Assembly (NCBI GenBank): GCA_016650415.1
Contig: JAENVU010000316.1
Coordinates: 1 to 6,939, forward strand
Reading direction: 5' to 3'
DNA from: Acidimicrobiia bacterium
Lineage (GTDB): Bacteria > Actinomycetota > Acidimicrobiia > IMCC26256 > JAENVU01
Length of the DNA stretch: 6,939 nucleotides
Below the pieces are notes generated by a model, which was given only the letters and a program-made list of their open reading frames with translations, did no database searches and was not told where the DNA came from. The translations under genes and the position numbers were made by a program. Of this stretch, positions 1-6,346 are shown piece after piece. Position 1 is the first letter of the stretch; each line of letters starts with the position of its first letter.

Positions 1-1056
<1,056 letters not shown>

Positions 1057-1074
1057 CGCACGATCGCGGTCGCC

Positions 1075-2436
1075 TCAGCGCACCGCGAAGAGCTTCCAGG
1101 CACCTTCGATGCCCTTGAGCTCGTGTTCGCCGCGCTCGTCGAAGCCGGCCGCGCCACCGAGCATCATGTCGCGGACCGTCGACGACACCCACAACTCACC
1201 GTCAGCCGCGGCCTGCTCCACTCTCGCCGCCAGATTCACCGCGATGCCCGAGACGTCGCCGTCGTCATGGACTTCGATCTCGCCGGCGTGAACGCCGGCG
1301 CGGATCGGCACATCGATCGCGTCCAGGGCCCGGCAGAGCTCGAGCCCGCAGGACACCCCCTGCGACGGGACATCGAACACGGCCAGGAGTCCGTCGCCGG
1401 TGCTCTTGACCACCCGACCGCCGTGCTCGTCGATCAACTCGCGGGCCAGTCGATCATGCCGGTCGAGGATCGCGCGCCACGCAGTGTCGCCGACCGACGC
1501 CGACCGCTTGGTCGAGTCGACGATGTCGGTGAACAGCACCGTCGCGAAGCGTCGGGTGGTCTGGCGGGTCGGCGTGACCCCCGTACAGAACTCGATAAAG
1601 ACGTCGGCCATCTCGCGCCAGTTGTCCATGAGCCACGGGAAATGGTCCTCCCCTGGGAACTCGACGTACCGCGCGCCGGGCACGAGATCGGCGAGTACCC
1701 GAGCCGCCGCGACCGGGAGCACGCGATCCCCCTTGACGTGGGTCACGAGGGTGGGCGCAGTGATCCTCTCCGGCGCGTCGCCCGCGTCGAGTCGGAGCAC
1801 ACTCTCGACCTGGTGGGCGAAGTCGCGTGGGCTCGCCGACATCCGCTGGAGGCGGCCGAACCACCGCCGCGACGTCGGGTCCTCCGACTGGCTCGGGACA
1901 AACCAGTCGAGGAAGTAGTCGGTGTTCTCCGGCCACCCGTCGACGAGCGCGCGGAACATGGCGACCGTCTCGGAAGGTGTCCGCAGCGGAGGGTCACCCG
2001 GCTCGATCCGGTCCGGTATCCGATCCAGGTAGCGCACGGGAACGAGCGTGTCGGTCAGCACGACTCGATCGACCCGCTCCGGGTGATCCGCCGCGAAGAG
2101 CTGGCTCATGACGCCGCCCTCGGAGAGACCGAGCAGGTGCGCGCGCTCCCAGCCGAGTTCGTCCATGACCGTCACGATGTCGTCGATCCGCTGCTCGAGT
2201 GTCGGCATGTCCTCGGGCCGGTCGGAGAGCCCGACTCCACGCTTGTCGAAGTGGGCGCAGGTGAAATAGCGGCCCATGTACTCGTCGATCCGGAGATATC
2301 CCGGATGCTCCCAGGCGACCTCGACGTTGGAGACGAGGGGCGGGACGACCAGCAAGCGCGGCCCCTCGCCCCACTGCTGGTACGCGAGCCGGAGCCCGTC
2401 GGCGGTCCGCGCGTACTTCGTCTCCGGGAGCTGCAC
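1075..2436 (-). CDS. Alpha/beta-hydrolase fused to class III adenylate cyclase
   Basis: Two-domain protein of 453 residues starting at GTG 2434-2436; the Shine-Dalgarno is weak (AGG nine bases upstream), but no other ATG or GTG lies in frame in the 41-base gap. Residues 1-285 are an alpha/beta-hydrolase: nucleophile elbow GLSEG (Ser105), probable acid Asp237 (VKGDRVLP) and His265 (EDHFPW). Residues about 295-453 are a class III nucleotidyl cyclase catalytic domain. By spacing against known cyclases (Rv1625c), all six key residues are present: metal-binding Asp304 (LFTDIVDS) and Asp348 (STGDG), adenine-selecting Lys344 and Asp394, and transition-state Asn401 and Arg405 (NLAAR). It should therefore make cAMP as a homodimer. 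No signal peptide or membrane segment is visible, so it is probably cytoplasmic. The architecture matches mycobacterial Rv1900c/LipJ. The hydrolase substrate is unknown; that domain may act as a ligand sensor. It is the last gene of the minus-strand cluster. Confidence 0.93.
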   Translation of the reverse strand: MQLPETKYARTADGLRLAYQQWGEGPRLLVVPPLVSNVEVAWEHPGYLRIDEYMGRYFTCAHFDKRGVGLSDRPEDMPTLEQRIDDIVTVMDELGWERAHLLGLSEGGVMSQLFAADHPERVDRVVLTDTLVPVRYLDRIPDRIEPGDPPLRTPSETVAMFRALVDGWPENTDYFLDWFVPSQSEDPTSRRWFGRLQRMSASPRDFAHQVESVLRLDAGDAPERITAPTLVTHVKGDRVLPVAAARVLADLVPGARYVEFPGEDHFPWLMDNWREMADVFIEFCTGVTPTRQTTRRFATVLFTDIVDSTKRSASVGDTAWRAILDRHDRLARELIDEHGGRVVKSTGDGLLAVFDVPSQGVSCGLELCRALDAIDVPIRAGVHAGEIEVHDDGDVSGIAVNLAARVEQAAADGELWVSSTVRDMMLGGAAGFDERGEHELKGIEGAWKLFAVR

Positions 2437-2477
2437 GGCGGTCAGCCTGCCACAGCCGGGCCGCTGGCGCGGTCGCC

Positions 2478-3098
2478 TCAGGCCGGCGGATCTATACCCA
2501 TCATCTCACGGAAGTCTTTGGTCGTGTTCGTGACCGGGAACGGCTCGGCGGGGACAGGCACGTTGAGCGCGGCACAGATCGGCTCCCAGCCGTCGCTCGG
2601 GGTCCAGTCGATCAGGCGGTCGGCCGGCACTTCGGCGCGCACGGCCGCGTTGTGCGCTTCGTACGCCGCGATCATCGCGTCCTTGTTCTCGAAGTCGTCG
2701 CTGAACCGGTCACGCAACCCCCGCCGGACTGCTTCCATCCACGGCCGGCCCTCGGGAGGCACGTGATCGAACGACAGGAAGATCGTGTTCGACGCACTGC
2801 GGTACCAACCTTCGGCGTCGCGGGTCGAAAGCAGGACCGGTGCATCGGGGAAGGCGGCCGCCATCTCCCGCCAGAACAACGAGCCGGGGAAGTCCACCAT
2901 CGCGGTGAAGTCCGCCATCACCGCGGTCCAGTCCGTCGGCTCACCGTCGATGGCGGCCGTGAACGCCTCTCGCTGATCCGGACGGTCGAACATCTCGGCC
3001 ATGTGGTGGCACGTGCCCCCGAGCAGCTGCTCGAGCGCCACCTTCAACGAATGGGTCCCTGTGCGACCGACCCCGGCTCCGACGATCTGCAACGCCAT
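2478..3098 (-). CDS. Sulfotransferase-family protein (Sulfotransferase_4-like)
   Basis: Protein of 206 residues resembling short P-loop sulfotransferase-family proteins common in actinobacteria. These would transfer sulfate from PAPS to a hydroxyl or amine, but substrates are mostly unknown. The N-terminus GAGVGRTGTHSLKVAL (residues 7-22) is the 5'-phosphosulfate-binding loop, with Thr/Ser-rich GRTGTHS. LSTRDAEGWYRS (90-101) fits the 3'-phosphate-binding segment, with Arg93 and Ser101. His31-His32 and the C-terminal NTTKDFREMMG are typical of the family. The ATG start at 3096-3098 is supported by AGGAG (3104-3108) five bases upstream. No signal peptide is seen, so it is likely cytoplasmic. 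The gap to the upstream TfoX-like gene is 78 bases and to the downstream cyclase fusion 41 bases, so co-transcription with the cyclase gene is likely. A PAPS-dependent role is inferred from family; some relatives lack shown activity. Confidence 0.85.
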   Translation of the reverse strand: MALQIVGAGVGRTGTHSLKVALEQLLGGTCHHMAEMFDRPDQREAFTAAIDGEPTDWTAVMADFTAMVDFPGSLFWREMAAAFPDAPVLLSTRDAEGWYRSASNTIFLSFDHVPPEGRPWMEAVRRGLRDRFSDDFENKDAMIAAYEAHNAAVRAEVPADRLIDWTPSDGWEPICAALNVPVPAEPFPVTNTTKDFREMMGIDPPA

Positions 3099-3117
3099 CA
3101 GTACTCCTCGTCAACAC

Positions 3118-3137
3118 CGGCCGCTCGAACGCGGCCG
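3118..3137. other. GC-rich inverted repeat, possible weak hairpin
   Basis: CGGCCGC (3118-3124) and GCGGCCG (3131-3137) can pair as a 7-bp stem with loop TCGAAC. It lies in the 78-base gap between the TfoX-like and sulfotransferase genes, just upstream of the AGGAG of the latter. Read on the minus strand it is followed by GTGTTGACG, not a U-run, so it is not a good intrinsic terminator. It may attenuate transcription or be chance in GC-rich DNA. Confidence 0.3.
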
Positions 3138-3176
3138 CGAAGGCTGCATCATGGCGCACCGAGCAGACCCGGCGCC

Positions 3177-3497
3177 TCAGGGGGCGACGAAGGCGACGCC
3201 CTCCCGGAGCAGCGACCGCCAGCGGCGGCGGTCGCGCTTCGGGACCGACACCCACTCCTTGAACACCTTGCCCGCGGGCGCGAACGGTTCTCCGTGACCG
3301 GCGGAGATGAGTTCCGCGACCCGGGCGGCCGGGAGCTTCACGACCAGACCCGAGCCCTTGAAGCCCACGAGCCCGAGGAACTCACCGGCGACGCGCGCGC
3401 ACCGCCCGCCCATGATCGTGCCCTCCTCGACCCGCGGATCTTCGGCCCGCAGTTCGTCGATCAGATCCCAGAACAGGTCCTCGTCCTTGGTGGTCAT
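3177..3497 (-). CDS. Small TfoX N-terminal-domain-like protein
   Basis: Protein of 106 residues, ATG start at 3495-3497 with only a weak GGGA-type ribosome site. Residues about 24-85 (GTIMGGRCARVAGEFLGLVG, then LVVKLPA, then EPFAPAGKVFKEWVSVP) follow the TfoX/Sxy N-terminal pattern: a GG turn, a beta hairpin with a hydrophobic core, an LxxKL strand, then a loop ending in a W-containing strand. Actinobacterial proteins of this size are usually stand-alone TfoX-N or YjbR-like single domains without the C-terminal TfoX domain, and have no known role; competence regulation should not be assumed. The C-terminus is basic (KRDRRRWR). It lies 39 bases downstream of the MBL gene on the same strand, consistent with one transcript. 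Assignment rests on pattern only. Confidence 0.7.
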   Translation of the reverse strand: MTTKDEDLFWDLIDELRAEDPRVEEGTIMGGRCARVAGEFLGLVGFKGSGLVVKLPAARVAELISAGHGEPFAPAGKVFKEWVSVPKRDRRRWRSLLREGVAFVAP

Positions 3498-3536
3498 CAG
3501 CCGTCCCGTCGCCGCGCTGCCGAAGCCGCGATGACT

Positions 3537-4415
3537 CTAGGAGGCGGGGCCGATCGAGACGGTCGTGAGGTCCTCACCCACGGTCACCCGGCCGGTGTAG
3601 CCCCCGTCGCGGACGTCGGCGGCGAACGCGTCGGCCTCGGCGTCGCCGGACGGCGGTGGGATGAGGTGGCTCAGCAGCAGGTGCGGGACCGCCGCCCGCT
3701 GGGCCAGCGCGCCGAGCGGCACGGTGTCGGCGTGGTAGCTGAAGATGGTCTCGAACGACGTTCCCGCGATCGCGCCGCGCATCGCGGTCGTCCGGCAGGC
3801 CTCATGGACGAGCAGATCCGCGCCCACGCTGAGCTGTTCGACTTCGTCACACACACGCGTGTCACCCGAGATCACGACCACGCCGCTCGGGGTCGTGACG
3901 CGGTATGCGACCGCGCCGGTGACCGGCTCGTGGTGCACCGCCACGGCATCGACGGTCACCGCGGCGTCGTCCGATTCCCACACGCGGGCCGGCTCGGGCG
4001 GCGCGTCGAAGGTTCGGAGGTCGACCGAGGGCGGTTCGGGTTGCACGTGCGCGATCCGGAGCGCGACGTCGTCGTCGTAGGCCTCGAGCATCCGCCGCAC
4101 GAAGCGCGCCGCGGCGCCTTCGGACGCGACGATCGGCAGCGGAGTGGCCGCGTGGAGGTCATGGAAGAGCCAACGGGTCAGCACGATGTCGGCGAGGCCG
4201 ACGACGTGGTCGCTGTGCACATGGGTGACGAACAAGGCGGTCAACGCGTGCGGCGGCGCATCGGCTTCGGTGAGACGCAGCACGGTCGCGCGCCCCGCAT
4301 CGAACTGGAGCGCGACATCGCCGTACCGCACGAGCGTGCCCGGCCCGGCTCGTCCGGGCGCCGGCAAGGGCACACCGGTACCGGTCAGGGTCACCAAGGT
4401 CGGCGGGAGACTCAC
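3537..4415 (-). CDS. MBL-fold metallo-hydrolase (RNase Z/AtsA-like)
   Basis: Protein of 292 residues with the full metallo-beta-lactamase metal set: HVHSDH (His65, His67, Asp69, His70), a His at 161/162 in HHEPVTGAVAYR, Asp185 in SGDTR, and His250 in LLSHLIPP. These predict a dinuclear zinc hydrolase. HEACR (204-208) and YHAD (227-230), plus the N-terminal LTGTGVPLPAPGRAGPGTLV, resemble the RNase Z/arylsulfatase AtsA branch rather than beta-lactamases or glyoxalase II. The long RNase Z exosite arm is not evident, so a tRNA-processing role is unlikely; a small-molecule ester, sulfate or lactone substrate is more plausible but unknown. The GTG start at 4413-4415 overlaps the upstream stop as GTGA, indicating translational coupling to the CMD gene. 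The domain begins right after this start. The frame stays open further upstream, but that part is only a shadow of the CMD gene. Confidence 0.88.
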   Translation of the reverse strand: MSLPPTLVTLTGTGVPLPAPGRAGPGTLVRYGDVALQFDAGRATVLRLTEADAPPHALTALFVTHVHSDHVVGLADIVLTRWLFHDLHAATPLPIVASEGAAARFVRRMLEAYDDDVALRIAHVQPEPPSVDLRTFDAPPEPARVWESDDAAVTVDAVAVHHEPVTGAVAYRVTTPSGVVVISGDTRVCDEVEQLSVGADLLVHEACRTTAMRGAIAGTSFETIFSYHADTVPLGALAQRAAVPHLLLSHLIPPPSGDAEADAFAADVRDGGYTGRVTVGEDLTTVSIGPAS

Positions 4416-4999
4416 CCGTGCCGCCCGACGATCCACCCCTGGGGAGCGAGCACCTCGTCCGCGATCATGCGGGGAGTCTCCTCCAAGGTCGTCGCCATCG
4501 TCTCGTTGAATCGGTTCAGGTACCCGAACAGCGCGCAGACGGCGACGATCGCGGTGATCTGCTCGTCCGAGTAGTACCGACGACACTGCGCGAAGTCCTC
4601 GTCGGTCACCGAGTTCGGTGCCTGCCCCGAGTGGAGCGCGAGTCGGAGCGCGGCGCGCTCGGCGTCGTCGAAGCGATCGCTCGTCTCGAACGACCAGAGC
4701 TCCGCGAGCTTCTCGGCTTCGACGCCCAGGTGCGCGGCGTGCGCCACCGTGTGCGCCTGGCAATACCGGCACCCGGCGCCCGCGCTGGCCATGAAGCCGA
4801 TCAGCTGCTTGAACTCCACCGGGAGGAGTTCGTTCAGGAAGACAACGCTGGACAGGCCCGTCATCCCGTCGAGGAGCCCCGGCACTCGCGCCATCACACG
4901 CAACGAACTGGGGACGAAGCCCATGAACCCCTCGATGAGCGCGAAGCCCTCGGCGTACTCCTCGAGTTCGTCCGTGGACATCGGTTGTATCCGGCTCAT
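4412..4999 (-). CDS. CMD/AhpD-like family protein, second tandem copy
   Basis: Protein of 195 residues of the carboxymuconolactone decarboxylase/alkylhydroperoxidase-D fold, all-helical. The motif CRYCQAHT (Cys77, Cys80, His83, with His87 after it) is a redox-type CxxC, favouring a thiol peroxidase/disulfide reductase role over ring decarboxylation. The second half carries family hallmarks: DDAERAALRLAL (111-122), SDEQITAIVAVCALFGYLNR (144-163) and a C-terminal TLEETP helix. It is about 63% identical by hand count to the preceding gene, with no gaps. The ATG at 4997-4999 overlaps the upstream TGA as ATGA, and its own TGA overlaps the MBL GTG start. Its translation therefore probably depends on ribosomes leaving the first copy. 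A longer frame upstream is out of phase with the first copy and is not real. Substrate unknown; it may form a mixed complex with its paralog. Confidence 0.9.
   Translation of the reverse strand: MSRIQPMSTDELEEYAEGFALIEGFMGFVPSSLRVMARVPGLLDGMTGLSSVVFLNELLPVEFKQLIGFMASAGAGCRYCQAHTVAHAAHLGVEAEKLAELWSFETSDRFDDAERAALRLALHSGQAPNSVTDEDFAQCRRYYSDEQITAIVAVCALFGYLNRFNETMATTLEETPRMIADEVLAPQGWIVGRHG
4542..4574. repeat. 33-bp direct repeat, copy 1 (in second CMD gene)
   Basis: Perfectly identical to 5126-5158, offset 584 bases, which equals the spacing of the two tandem genes. It encodes YSDEQITAIVA. It is a remnant of gene duplication kept by strong protein constraint or gene conversion, not a mobile element. 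Confidence 0.85.
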
Positions 5000-5583
5000 G
5001 CGTGTTGCCCCGCGGTCCAGCCCTGCGACGCCAACACCTGCTCCGCAACGGCGCGGGGCGTCTCCTCCAACGTCGTCCCGATCGTGTCGTTCCACCGGTT
5101 CAGGAAACCGAACAGCGCGCACACTGCGACGATCGCGGTGATCTGCTCGTCCGAGTAGAACCGGCGACACTCAGCGAAGTCCTCGTCGGTCACCGCGTTC
5201 GGTGACTGCCCGGCGTGCAACGCGAATCTGAGCGCGGCGCGCTCCGCATCGTCGAAGTGACCGCTCGTCTCGAACGACCACAACGCGGCCAGCTTGTCGT
5301 CCTCCACGCCGAGCTTCGCCGCGTGCGCGGCCGTGTGGGCCTGGCAGTACCGACAGCCACCGGCCGCGCTCGTCACGTTGGCGATCATCTGCGCCAGGGA
5401 CTCCGGGATCAGGCCGTTCATCGCTGCCGCGAGCGCCAGGCCGGCATAGCCCTCCACCAGGCCGGGCACCCGCGCCATCGTGAAGACGGTGTTGGGCACG
5501 AACCCCATGATCTGCTCGTAGGCACCGAAGACGGGAGCGAGGTCCGGGAGGTCCTCGCGGGGTACGGGATCGATACGACTCAC
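4996..5583 (-). CDS. CMD/AhpD-like family protein, first tandem copy
   Basis: Protein of 195 residues of the same fold as its downstream neighbour, with CRYCQAHT (Cys77, Cys80, His83), GHFDDAERAALRFAL, SDEQITAIVAVCALFGFLNR and TLEETP. It is predicted to be a cytoplasmic redox-active CMD/AhpD-type protein; relatives act as alkylhydroperoxidase-like reductases or in aromatic and lactone catabolism. GTG 5581-5583 is chosen as the start because AGGAG (5591-5595) lies seven bases upstream, the N-terminus VSRIDP then aligns with MSRIQP of the paralog, and both proteins become exactly 195 residues. An ATG at 5623-5625 would add 14 residues but sits upstream of this ribosome site and within the promoter. 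It is the first gene of the leftward operon, directly behind a promoter-operator shared with the flavin hydroxylase, so it is very likely repressed by the divergent TetR protein. Confidence 0.92.
   Translation of the reverse strand: MSRIDPVPREDLPDLAPVFGAYEQIMGFVPNTVFTMARVPGLVEGYAGLALAAAMNGLIPESLAQMIANVTSAAGGCRYCQAHTAAHAAKLGVEDDKLAALWSFETSGHFDDAERAALRFALHAGQSPNAVTDEDFAECRRFYSDEQITAIVAVCALFGFLNRWNDTIGTTLEETPRAVAEQVLASQGWTAGQHA
5126..5158. repeat. 33-bp direct repeat, copy 2 (in first CMD gene)
   Basis: Identical to 4542-4574, in the same protein position of the paralogous gene. Recombination between the two copies would delete 584 bases and leave one intact in-frame hybrid gene. Confidence 0.85.
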
Positions 5584-5590
5584 TGCACGA

Positions 5591-5595
5591 CTCCT
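5591..5595 (-). promoter_or_regulatory. Ribosome binding site of first CMD gene
   Basis: AGGAG on the minus strand, seven bases before GTG 5581-5583. It fixes the GTG as the start over the upstream in-frame ATG. Confidence 0.8.
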
Positions 5596-5597
5596 CG

Positions 5598-5621
5598 TTG
5601 ACTGTTCATTCGACCAGCGAA
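5598..5621. promoter_or_regulatory. Probable TetR operator, CMD side (degenerate)
   Basis: The core at 5602-5617 reads CTGGTCGAATGAACAG on the minus strand. It matches the hydroxylase-side operator core at 14 of 16 positions and sits at the same distance from the -35/-10 elements. Its own dyad symmetry is weak (5 of 8 pairs in the core), so affinity may be lower than at the other site. It covers the expected transcription start of the leftward operon, so binding would block RNA polymerase. Confidence 0.75.
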
Positions 5622-5649
5622 GCATGGCGGTTCACGATTCCCTTGTCAA
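5621..5649 (-). promoter_or_regulatory. Promoter of the leftward CMD operon
   Basis: On the minus strand, a consensus -35 TTGACA (5644-5649), a 17-base spacer and -10 CATGCT (5621-5626). The -10 is poor by itself, but position, spacing and hexamers mirror the hydroxylase promoter. The predicted start near 5614 leaves an untranslated leader of about 30 bases containing the AGGAG. The operator adjoins the -10. Confidence 0.7.
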
Positions 5650-5657
5650 GTGACCAG

Positions 5658-5663
5658 TAGGAT
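5658..5663 (+). promoter_or_regulatory. Possible -10 element of the TetR gene (leaderless)
   Basis: TAGGAT fits the actinobacterial TANNNT -10 pattern and ends seven bases before ATG 5671, the spacing expected for a leaderless transcript starting at the A of the ATG. The same bases contain AGGA (5659-5662), eight bases from the ATG, which could instead be a Shine-Dalgarno. No good -35 lies at 16-18 bases. The sequence does not decide between these readings. Confidence 0.4.
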
Positions 5664-5670
5664 TCGCCGC

Positions 5671-6273
5671 ATGAGTCGAGCCGAACAACGCGACGCCACC
5701 CGCCAACGCATCGTGGACGCTGCGATCACCGCCTTCGCCGACCAGGGCTTCGCCGCGTCGAGCACCCGCGACATCGCGGCTCGTGCCGGGGTCACCCAGG
5801 GACTCGTCACCTACCACTTCGATTCCAAAGACACACTGTGGCGCGCCGCCGCGACGCAGATCTTCGGCCTGCTCGTGGGCACGCTCCCCGATCGGCCGCG
5901 CCGAGCATCGAACGCTGAGCGCCGAGCCGCGGCCCGAGAGCAGATCCGCGCCTACGTGCGCTTCGCCGCGGAGCATCCGGAGGTGTTCCACTTCATGGTC
6001 GACGCCGGACGGCACGACGACGACCGCATGCGCTGGCTGGTGCAGACCTGCCTTGCACCGCGGTTCTCCGAGATCACCGCCGATGGAGGCATCGGATCCG
6101 TCGCCGCCGACCGTGCGGCCGCGCCGCACGCCTACTACGCCCTCCTCGGCGCCGGCTCACTCATCTTCGCGGTCGCACCGGAGTGCCGCGAGTTGACCGG
6201 GGTCGACCCGACCAGGCGAGCTGCGATCGAACGGCACGCGGACCTCATGGCCCAGCTGTTCGTCCCCGACTGA
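5671..6273 (+). CDS. TetR/AcrR-family transcriptional regulator
   Basis: DNA-binding ligand-responsive repressor, 200 residues from ATG 5671, the usual TetR length. The N-terminal domain (about 8-58) has the family signature: RQRIVDAAITAFADQGF, then helix-turn-helix STRDIAARAGVTQGLVTYHF (31-50) and DSKDTLW. The C-terminal ligand and dimerisation region is more variable, with RAYVRFAAEHPEVFHFMVDA (93-112) and YYALLGAGSLIFAVAPE (155-171). The ligand cannot be named from sequence. A GTG at 5650 would add seven residues but falls inside the -35 of the divergent promoter, so the ATG is preferred. The gene lies between two copies of one promoter-operator module, each driving a neighbouring transcript away from it. 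That is strong contextual evidence that it represses the leftward CMD operon and the downstream flavin hydroxylase. Self-regulation is possible, since the CMD-side operator is about 50-70 bases upstream of its start. Confidence 0.95.
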   Translation: MSRAEQRDATRQRIVDAAITAFADQGFAASSTRDIAARAGVTQGLVTYHFDSKDTLWRAAATQIFGLLVGTLPDRPRRASNAERRAAAREQIRAYVRFAAEHPEVFHFMVDAGRHDDDRMRWLVQTCLAPRFSEITADGGIGSVAADRAAAPHAYYALLGAGSLIFAVAPECRELTGVDPTRRAAIERHADLMAQLFVPD

Positions 6274-6285
6274 GTCGCCGGTCAC

Positions 6286-6314
6286 TTGACAAGCCACCGA
6301 GCCGCTCCCATACT
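6286..6314 (+). promoter_or_regulatory. Promoter of the flavin hydroxylase gene
   Basis: Consensus -35 TTGACA (6286-6291), a 17-base spacer and -10 CATACT (6309-6314). The wider block GGTCACTTGACAAG (6280-6293) is an exact inverted copy of 5642-5655. The predicted start near 6321 lies inside the operator and leaves a leader of about 26 bases. The promoter begins right after the TetR stop codon, so the hydroxylase is probably transcribed on its own, with possible readthrough from the TetR gene. Confidence 0.8.
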
Positions 6315-6338
6315 TCACTGGTCGATCGAACAGTGAAG
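6313..6338. promoter_or_regulatory. TetR operator, 26-bp palindrome
   Basis: Near-perfect dyad centred between 6325 and 6326. Half-sites CTTCACTG and CAGTGAAG flank the centre TCGATCGA, and 12 of 13 base pairs match (only 6321/6330 fails). Length and symmetry are typical of TetR-family operators. It abuts the -10, covers the predicted transcription start, and its right arm runs into the ribosome binding site. The core recurs before the CMD operon. Confidence 0.85.
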
Positions 6339-6341
6339 GAG
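6336..6341 (+). promoter_or_regulatory. Ribosome binding site of flavin hydroxylase
   Basis: AAGGAG five bases before ATG 6347. Its first three bases are also the end of the operator's right arm, which constrains both sites. Confidence 0.75.
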
Positions 6342-6346
6342 TGGGG

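Noticed and set aside
1123..2766. Long open plus-strand frame (547 codons) opposite the cyclase fusion
   Set aside because: Its product is an Arg/His/Asp/Gly-rich string with no domain, while the minus strand encodes a clear two-domain enzyme. Open antisense frames are expected at this GC content.
3118..3137. Intrinsic terminator after the TfoX-like gene
   Set aside because: The 7-bp stem is not followed by a T-run in either direction, so it is listed only as an inverted repeat.
2652..4574. Open plus-strand frame of 640 codons
   Set aside because: It runs antisense across four recognisable genes, has low-complexity Arg/His/Gly composition and shows no motif. It is a shadow of GC-rich codon usage.
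4416..5048. N-terminal extension of the MBL protein
   Set aside because: The extension lies in another frame of the CMD gene and has no family similarity. The MBL fold starts right at GTG 4415, which overlaps the upstream stop.
5000..5170. N-terminal extension of the second CMD gene
   Set aside because: It is an out-of-phase reading of the first CMD gene. The ATG at 4997-4999 gives a protein of the same length as the paralog and an ATGA overlap.
5584..5625. ATG 5623-5625 as start of the first CMD gene
   Set aside because: The extra 14 residues have no match in the paralog, the codon falls in the -10 region, and AGGAG is placed for the GTG at 5581-5583.
5650..5670. GTG 5650 as start of the TetR gene
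   Set aside because: It lies in the divergent -35 block, has no ribosome site and gives a non-conserved extension. ATG 5671 is better placed.
6313..6338. Palindrome before the hydroxylase as an RNA hairpin or riboswitch
   Set aside because: The predicted transcript starts inside the repeat, so only one arm would be in the RNA. Symmetry and a second copy next to a TetR gene fit a DNA operator better.
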